Below are positions 8,201-10,127 of a DNA stretch of 10,127 bases, piece by piece (the first letter of the stretch is position 1; each line of letters begins with the position of its first letter). The notes under the pieces are model-generated. The model searched no databases, was not told the DNA's origin, and saw nothing but the letters and a program-made list of their open reading frames with translations. The stretch spans positions 1 through 10,127 of the forward strand of contig CAOKFJ010000047.1 in the NCBI GenBank assembly GCA_948467695.1, in the 5' to 3' direction. The translations under genes were made by a program, and so were the position numbers. This DNA comes from an uncultured Allobaculum sp. GTDB taxonomy: Bacteria > Bacillota_I > Bacilli_A > Erysipelotrichales > Erysipelotrichaceae.

Positions 8201-8735
8201 CGAAACTCTGAAGAGCGTTCCAAAAGTGCTTGAATTCCGTGTAGACAGTACTGCACCTGTAATCTCCAAGGTTCAGGGTATGGAAAACAATAGCTACAAC
8301 GAAAAAGAGCATGTAATCACACTTTCGGTAGAAGATGCGATTGCTCTGGATTCCATTGAAGTTCTTATTGATGGTAAAGCGGATCCGAACAATACGTTCC
8401 ATGATATTTCCAAGGACGGCAATGTCACCAATAAAGAATTGACAGTCGTTCTCAAAGAAAATAAGGACGCGCAGAAAGTGCAGGTTATTGCAAAAGACCG
8501 TGCCGGAAATATTGTTGATACCGCAACCTACGGTGAAAAAGAAGAATTGGGTACATTCTTTAATAAAGAAATTCTTGTCAACACCAACGCATTCATCCGC
8601 TGGTACAACAACAAGCCGCTTTTCTTCTCCTCGATCGCTGCGCTCCTTGCGGTGATCTTCGGTGGAATCTACTTCTTCTATAAGAAGAAATTCAAAGACA
8701 CTGAAGAAGAAGAAAAAACTATTGATAAAAAATAA
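2268..8735 (+). CDS. Giant membrane-anchored surface protein with MBG-like and many Ig-like domains
   Basis: The product has 2155 residues. The start is supported by GAGGA at 2257-2261, 6 bases upstream, and by a signal peptide: basic residues 1-11, hydrophobic 12-32, cleavage probably after A30 or A36. A Pro/Glu then Ser-rich stalk covers 37-146. Residues 155-265 look like a beta-sandwich. Residues 269-348 resemble an MBG-type repeat (LVYTG near the start, TNAG in the middle, AKIAK at the end). An Ig-like region reaches about 460, followed by a less clear stretch to 655. From 659 to about 1783 lie nine Ig-like domains joined by VDxxxP-type junctions, many ending in an aGN-type strand before VD. 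A divergent region contains NRFGS at 1786-1790, and a last Ig-like domain starts at P1997. A membrane helix (2117-2138) and a 17-residue charged tail end the protein. No LPxTG is present, so it is anchored by the helix, not by sortase. It likely acts as an adhesin or long surface fibre. The partner is unknown. Confidence 0.9.
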   Translation: MSKRFSRNKSRLLAATLVPTTLLMNLSSIASTSMFAEEEAPSSQTTNTPVQPDTNPDPVNPTPDPEPTPEPDPVEPSSEESKSESPDASTEESEPSDPSDTSSSVSSSTSPDESSSNSSSNDSNSSSTPSEPSSSTSESTEESKEPEIPAADGKIGIKIAPDQKGIVKSITPKGENYEILFDEFNINPGQKRQVIVEFSYDAKDLDGGTANIAVTPKDDTPAARNVTTNTATLLAGEYEVKVTGQKDGAPFEKAILVNVKNPALDAKANTVKAVENLVYTGDEQELFQVTSGDQVTVTYVDPATGEEVPLDETNTPKMTNAGNQSYTFSFKKEGYETLICTATAKIAKMTVNFQMKALDGVPSTIAVLDEGQVIGLDPSAALEAPVNVLQFSVTDKAGNALPAVGFSITSNNTDLLTANGGVVTLQPANLAAAEVKLTPVLADTNNYTTEGAEKTISIVAAKRLRIQQDFVAVDGAYQFDPTKVVLNPQLPFEYKVDTFVDGKAIDMTSIFDVKLTGAGLGMSVKDSAAFVSKLIASENHTLSYRVTATPTVDGKKFDNLSTWISGSLRMSRMDRNDFNLVGSKPSNSDWYGGTEVTLTSPRKIAGNSGQKIHFFYDNQYMDEVKMTEQGELTKAIYGKNDAGVLYYRNIDYKADFTAPDAEFKSIEKLEDINGDTYSTSSTLSVSLNVNDPRIEGINKVSGVRSVDYAFELDENTAQSNWINVPHGKITKTPLKDKEGQNWTFDIEVPDKTATVFVRVTDAAGNSTVVSFMDDQGALKTITVDTTSPLGWIGHTTLASGATWQEKDGEIFTNADTFDFVFAVKEENFEKANAPEAKVFTINKEGEALKETAGNFTKDESNGLYTAVVHADPNAAYVARMSFADVVKHDLEQGAEGGIENSISASSKKGEIETPVIHVHDADITVTVAPVESEPNALKLTLTGHWYDAKDTTIEVRSLTDANEKELKDEQGKDLKLSAEADINKILADPANWSVEGSGYDERTASIVLFTGKDGLPDGRYKFRIHNVDYAGTTYETDKNKPFEHTVDYSTPLITSVKVSMGYDYSGKRASNGATMAMRYNDMVEYFNSDRGDFAQVKVTARSRVAGLSEIMIRLDGEDYAPKDSYLSETYTDQAYEHTAEFTLPRSTAVQIKDKQLNHKILAACIDNRGNMSEWVASDKTVVNDTITPKLKVSYDQSSFLTHNFEETKTDGVLNQYYKSNDFHVGLSINEANFFREDVHVFVSKNGTSRELTSEQVNWQPTATPDVYTADIQPALLWDGADGEYQVIVEYIDRSQNLMGGDASAGTYYSPILVVDTQAPELRRSYYDANPVVRTMKDIHGNDREYLNGNRNGYITILDDNLVFGEGEVKQGLTTEIITEDVSGKEIKGDFYSEQPWKNMNNGSFTKTYVFKGDANYSFKTEYSDLAGNKAVLDYDYFTVDKSAPTNLNISYSKSVLDTVLEGVSFGFYQAPVTATVSAQDNISGIHGFDYSYLKAQGVSSVNASLANQSINFQSLKLTEDLKGGTATFTIPKGMLTSTTQFNGTVDFDATNRAEVTSRRYADTKRIVVDNIAPTCNVEFTAPVNSDGQNQYYASAPTVTVTIHEANFYPGDVHFNMTCNGAPFGVSPVWSHNGDTHTATYTFSGEGRYEGTITYADKSGNAMGTYSFSPFVVDMTKPEISVNVNGKTGDDILAFTDKDLIPHIEVKDDYLDESSVQGEYTKYVWDKKNVVSTSPEIDRAKTNDTTFSYSLSKIGETRDDDGIYKLVGSAKDKSGNSNEASMVFVVNRFGSVYVVGEDLANVVGQYNKFINKELTVYEFNPVTSTKTDIHVTQVHMTRDGDNVALKTKEDLKKENSTATPTLKVDESARIDDDKVDHINNKDRAYWNGYKYGIQPEVFATNGVVPSSAETVKDGDMLDGVYRITVDTTDPSKVNSSYTTYADDIRQGAPAVENVSADNDDTNKTTQLATKQTKGELVSPETLKSVPKVLEFRVDSTAPVISKVQGMENNSYNEKEHVITLSVEDAIALDSIEVLIDGKADPNNTFHDISKDGNVTNKELTVVLKENKDAQKVQVIAKDRAGNIVDTATYGEKEELGTFFNKEILVNTNAFIRWYNNKPLFFSSIAALLAVIFGGIYFFYKKKFKDTEEEEKTIDKK
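2376..2705 (+). repeat. Low-complexity stalk (Pro/Glu/Asp then Ser-rich) of the surface protein
   Basis: Residues 37-146 have a Pro/Asp/Glu block (about 48-76, PDPEPTPEPDP type) and then a Ser/Glu/Asp/Asn block (77-146). Such stretches behave as extended spacers near the cell wall and are possible O-glycosylation sites. Here the stalk is at the N-terminal, distal end of a protein anchored at its C-terminus, so it would be at the tip rather than across the wall. Confidence 0.75.
4242..7619 (+). repeat. Nine Ig-like domains arranged as three A-B-C cassettes
   Basis: Junction prolines (VDxxxP or its variants) fall at residues 659, 788, 914, 1051, 1188, 1319, 1444, 1573 and 1677. Type A domains (start 659, 1051, 1444) share an SGi..fdY-like segment. 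Type B domains (788, 1188, 1573) share E-x-NF, seen as EENF, EANF and EANF. Type C domains (914, 1319, 1677) are the most varied; the last two share DDNL and DDYL. The cassettes span bases 4242-5417, 5418-6596 and 6597-7619. The copies are divergent in protein and DNA, so the duplication is old. The junction at 914 is eroded (ETP instead of VDxxxP). Confidence 0.65.
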
Positions 8736-8750
8736 ACATGATTCACACAG

Positions 8751-8782
8751 AAAAGACAGCCTTCGTTAGAAGGCTGGCTTTT
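8751..8782 (+). terminator. Intrinsic terminator of the giant surface gene
   Basis: CAGCCTTC (8757-8764) pairs with GAAGGCTG (8769-8776) around the loop GTTA. AAAAG (8751-8755) extends the stem with CTTTT (8778-8782) across one A-G mismatch. It begins 15 bases after the stop codon and ends in a T-run. The flanking A-run also lets it work on the opposite strand. Confidence 0.75.
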
Positions 8783-8826
8783 CACAAAGGCTCAGCACTG
8801 TATGCTGAACCTTTGTGAAAAGCCAG
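8774..8826 (+). terminator. Long overlapping hairpin, second terminator or palindromic element
   Basis: A perfect 17-bp stem joins CTGGCTTTTCACAAAGG (8774-8790) and its complement at 8810-8826. One C-A mismatch and a 6-bp inner stem follow (TCAGCA 8792-8797, TGCTGA 8803-8808), with loop CTGTA. Downstream is ATACTCTTTT. Bases 8774-8782 are shared with the preceding hairpin, so the two folds compete. It could be a back-up or bidirectional terminator, or a dispersed palindromic repeat. Confidence 0.65.
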
Positions 8827-9038
8827 ATACTCTTTTAATAAATGGACAATATATTTTTCCACTACGAAGAAAAAGCTGAAAAAGCCTTACATTTCGTAGT
8901 AAGCATTGAGAGAATTCCTGCCATTCAATTTCTGAAGCCATGTGCTCTGCATGCGCTAAGAAAGAAGAAATTAGTTAGGATCGCATAAAAATAAATAGTT
9001 AAAAGTCCGAGATTATCGGTCGGAAAGGACGGTAGAGA
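8827..9038 (+). other. Gene-free leader of the FHA gene
   Basis: Together with the two hairpins, 303 bases (8736-9038) hold no supported gene. The stretch is AT-rich, mainly at 8831-8860 and 8961-9004. An 8-bp inverted repeat, ACTACGAA (8861-8868) and TTCGTAGT (8893-8900), is separated by 24 bases and could be an operator or a weak stem. I find no convincing -35/-10 pair. As terminators lie upstream, the FHA gene probably has its own promoter here. Confidence 0.5.
9005..9030 (+). promoter_or_regulatory. Small stem over the ribosome binding site of the FHA gene
   Basis: AAAGGA (9024-9029) is the likely Shine-Dalgarno, 9 bases before the ATG at 9039. GGAC (9027-9030) can pair with GTCC (9005-9008), and CCGA/TCGG (9007-9010, 9016-9019) offers a competing stem. 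The stems are only 4 bp, so control of translation by this fold is speculative. Confidence 0.25.
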
Positions 9039-9932
9039 ATGAACAGAAGCTTAGAAAACGACCGGATTGTATGGCTGAATATGGGCGACAATTGCGCGGT
9101 AGTCATTAAGAATCAGGCTGATTTTCTGCATACTGAATACAAAGTTATGCAGAACGAGCAGAAAGCCAAGCTTGTTCCGGGGATTCGAATGGATTTCAAT
9201 GGATTGCCAATGCTGTACTACCAGATGGGATCGCTTCGTAGCCTGTCAGCTCTGCTGTCGTCTATGAAAGAGACCGAGTTAATGCAGATTCTCAATAGTC
9301 TGCTTGAACAGTGCAATTCGATTGTTAACAACGGTTTTCTCCAACTGCGTAGCGTTGCGCTTGATATGGATTCCATCTACGTAGATCAGAGTAAATATAT
9401 TGCGTATTTGATTTATATCCCCTGCCGCAGTAGGTTTTATGTCGATGTAAACGACTTTGAAGACAGCCTGCGTGACCTGCTGATCAACATCATCACTGGA
9501 AGCCAACTAGTGACCCAGTTCACATGGCAGAACAAACTCAGCAAGCTGCAGGGATCGCCTCACCTAGACCTAAACGAGATGAGACATCTCATTATGTACG
9601 ACAGACAGAATGCTGTTTCCGGTTTTTCAAATGGTCCACGCCTGTATTTATGCACACTATCTTCCCCACGACAGAAATTTCGAATTGAAAAACCAAATTG
9701 CGTCATCGGGCGAAAACAGGAATGTGATGTCGCTTTGCTGAATGCGGGGCTAGTTGGACGCCATCATGCGGATCTGATCATGCAGAACGGTGTGTTTCTA
9801 TTGGTTGATAACAACAGTAAGAACGGTACTTTTGTCAATGGACAGAGACTGTATCCAAAGAATCCGTATCAGTTGAAAGAAGGAGATATGATCCGTTTCG
9901 GCAACGTTGATATGAGAGTTGAATTCAGATAA
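9039..9932 (+). CDS. DUF6382-like and FHA domain protein
   Basis: This is a 297-residue soluble protein with no signal peptide or membrane helix. Residues 1-190 resemble the DUF6382 region that precedes FHA domains in Clostridia: a LVPG segment, a LYYQMGS segment, a helical stretch, then LDMDSIYVD followed by a beta strand. Residues about 200-297 are an FHA domain, with IGR at 223-225, GRHHA at 240-244 and NSKNGTFVNG at 259-268, plus GDMIRFG near the end. FHA domains bind phosphothreonine peptides. The Gly-Arg, His and Asn-Gly signature residues are present, but the usual Ser of the SRxH motif, a phosphate contact, is Gly here (G240, codon GGA). Its likely partner is the T-x-P-L tail encoded at 1189-2013, phosphorylated by the kinase; this is inferred. 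The next gene starts 11 bases after the stop, so the two form an operon. Confidence 0.85.
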   Translation: MNRSLENDRIVWLNMGDNCAVVIKNQADFLHTEYKVMQNEQKAKLVPGIRMDFNGLPMLYYQMGSLRSLSALLSSMKETELMQILNSLLEQCNSIVNNGFLQLRSVALDMDSIYVDQSKYIAYLIYIPCRSRFYVDVNDFEDSLRDLLINIITGSQLVTQFTWQNKLSKLQGSPHLDLNEMRHLIMYDRQNAVSGFSNGPRLYLCTLSSPRQKFRIEKPNCVIGRKQECDVALLNAGLVGRHHADLIMQNGVFLLVDNNSKNGTFVNGQRLYPKNPYQLKEGDMIRFGNVDMRVEFR

Positions 9933-9938
9933 GGAGGA
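9931..9938 (+). promoter_or_regulatory. Shine-Dalgarno overlapping the FHA stop codon
   Basis: AAGGAGGA begins within the TAA stop of the FHA gene (9930-9932) and sits 5 bases before a GTG at 9944. This strong site decides the GTG start of the next gene and suggests coupled translation. Confidence 0.8.
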
Positions 9939-9943
9939 ATTGC

Positions 9944-10127
9944 GTGAATATACCAAGAATCATTATTGCAGAAGAAGATTTGGACTACGCTGCTCCTCTA
10001 GTTCAGCGTTTTGCGACAGAGTTCGCTGACAAAATAAAAATGGAGATCATCACCGATCCCGCCTATTTCGAGCACTTGTTTTCTAAACCACAGAAAGCAG
10101 ATATCGTTATTGTGTCCGATGACTTCT
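9944..10127 (+). CDS. N-terminus of a receiver-like domain protein (3' end outside window)
   Basis: Only 61 residues are visible, starting at GTG behind a strong Shine-Dalgarno. The pattern is that of a response-regulator-like fold: strand IIIAEED (6-12, with an acidic cluster where receivers bind metal), a helix (13-30), strand KMEIIT, a helix, then strand ADIVIVSDD (52-60), where the phospho-acceptor Asp would sit. Degenerate receivers of this kind stand at the front of CpaE/TadZ-type MinD-like ATPases, and DUF6382-FHA genes are, as far as I recall, often near Flp pilus genes in Clostridia. An ordinary response regulator is also possible. The rest of the gene is needed to decide. The close spacing to the FHA gene argues for a shared function. 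Confidence 0.6.
   Translation, partial: MNIPRIIIAEEDLDYAAPLVQRFATEFADKIKMEIITDPAYFEHLFSKPQKADIVIVSDDF

Noticed and set aside
6816..8402. Minus-strand open frame of 528 codons, and similar ones at 5994-6725 and 5475-5984
   Set aside because: All are in the same aligned antisense phase of the surface gene and have the same artefact explanation.
8500..8735. Sortase signal at the end of the surface protein
   Set aside because: No LPxTG or variant precedes the C-terminal helix.
8940..8978. Twelve-codon frame with CSAC near its start
   Set aside because: Too short, no ribosome binding site, no support beyond an ATG.
1..10127. CRISPR array, tRNA, rRNA, transposase or prophage signals
   Set aside because: No direct-repeat array, RNA gene signature or mobile-element protein was seen.

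Overview
The window looks like a low-to-mid GC Firmicute (Bacillota), perhaps a gut or oral clostridial or erysipelotrichial lineage. The signs are strong AAGGAGG-type ribosome binding sites, a GTG start behind one of them, tightly packed same-strand genes, and a very large Ig-like surface protein. I cannot name the species. All five supported genes are on the + strand, and the first and last run off the ends.

Left end (1-2013): the C-terminal end of a Hanks-type Ser/Thr protein kinase (last kinase subdomain, one membrane helix, then about 310 residues of mostly helical, non-PASTA exported domain). Its stop overlaps by 4 bp the start of a 274-residue single-pass membrane protein. The cytoplasmic tail of that protein carries seven T-x-P-L motifs, five of them preceded by Glu, plus one degenerate copy. 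These look like a ladder of kinase phosphorylation sites and docking sites for an FHA domain.

Middle (2014-8826): an intergenic stretch with hairpins and a single DnaA-box-like 9-mer, then a 2155-residue protein with a signal peptide, Pro/Glu- and Ser-rich stalk, an MBG-like domain, many Ig-like domains and a C-terminal membrane anchor without LPxTG. Nine of its Ig-like domains can be read as a three-domain cassette (A-B-C) repeated three times with a period of about 393 residues. Two overlapping hairpins follow, at least one of them a good intrinsic terminator.

Right end (8827-10127): a 212-bp leader without a convincing gene, then a 297-residue protein with a DUF6382-like N-terminal region and a C-terminal FHA domain. 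It is followed 11 bp later by the start of a gene whose N-terminus resembles a response-regulator receiver fold.

How it may work (inference): the transmembrane kinase senses something outside through its exported domain and phosphorylates the Thr residues of the neighbouring membrane scaffold. The soluble FHA protein then docks on that scaffold and brings its operon partner to the membrane, close to a giant surface protein made from the same locus. Kinase and FHA pairs are known from pilus and type VII secretion regulation in Gram-positive bacteria. Nothing in the window itself proves either machine is present.
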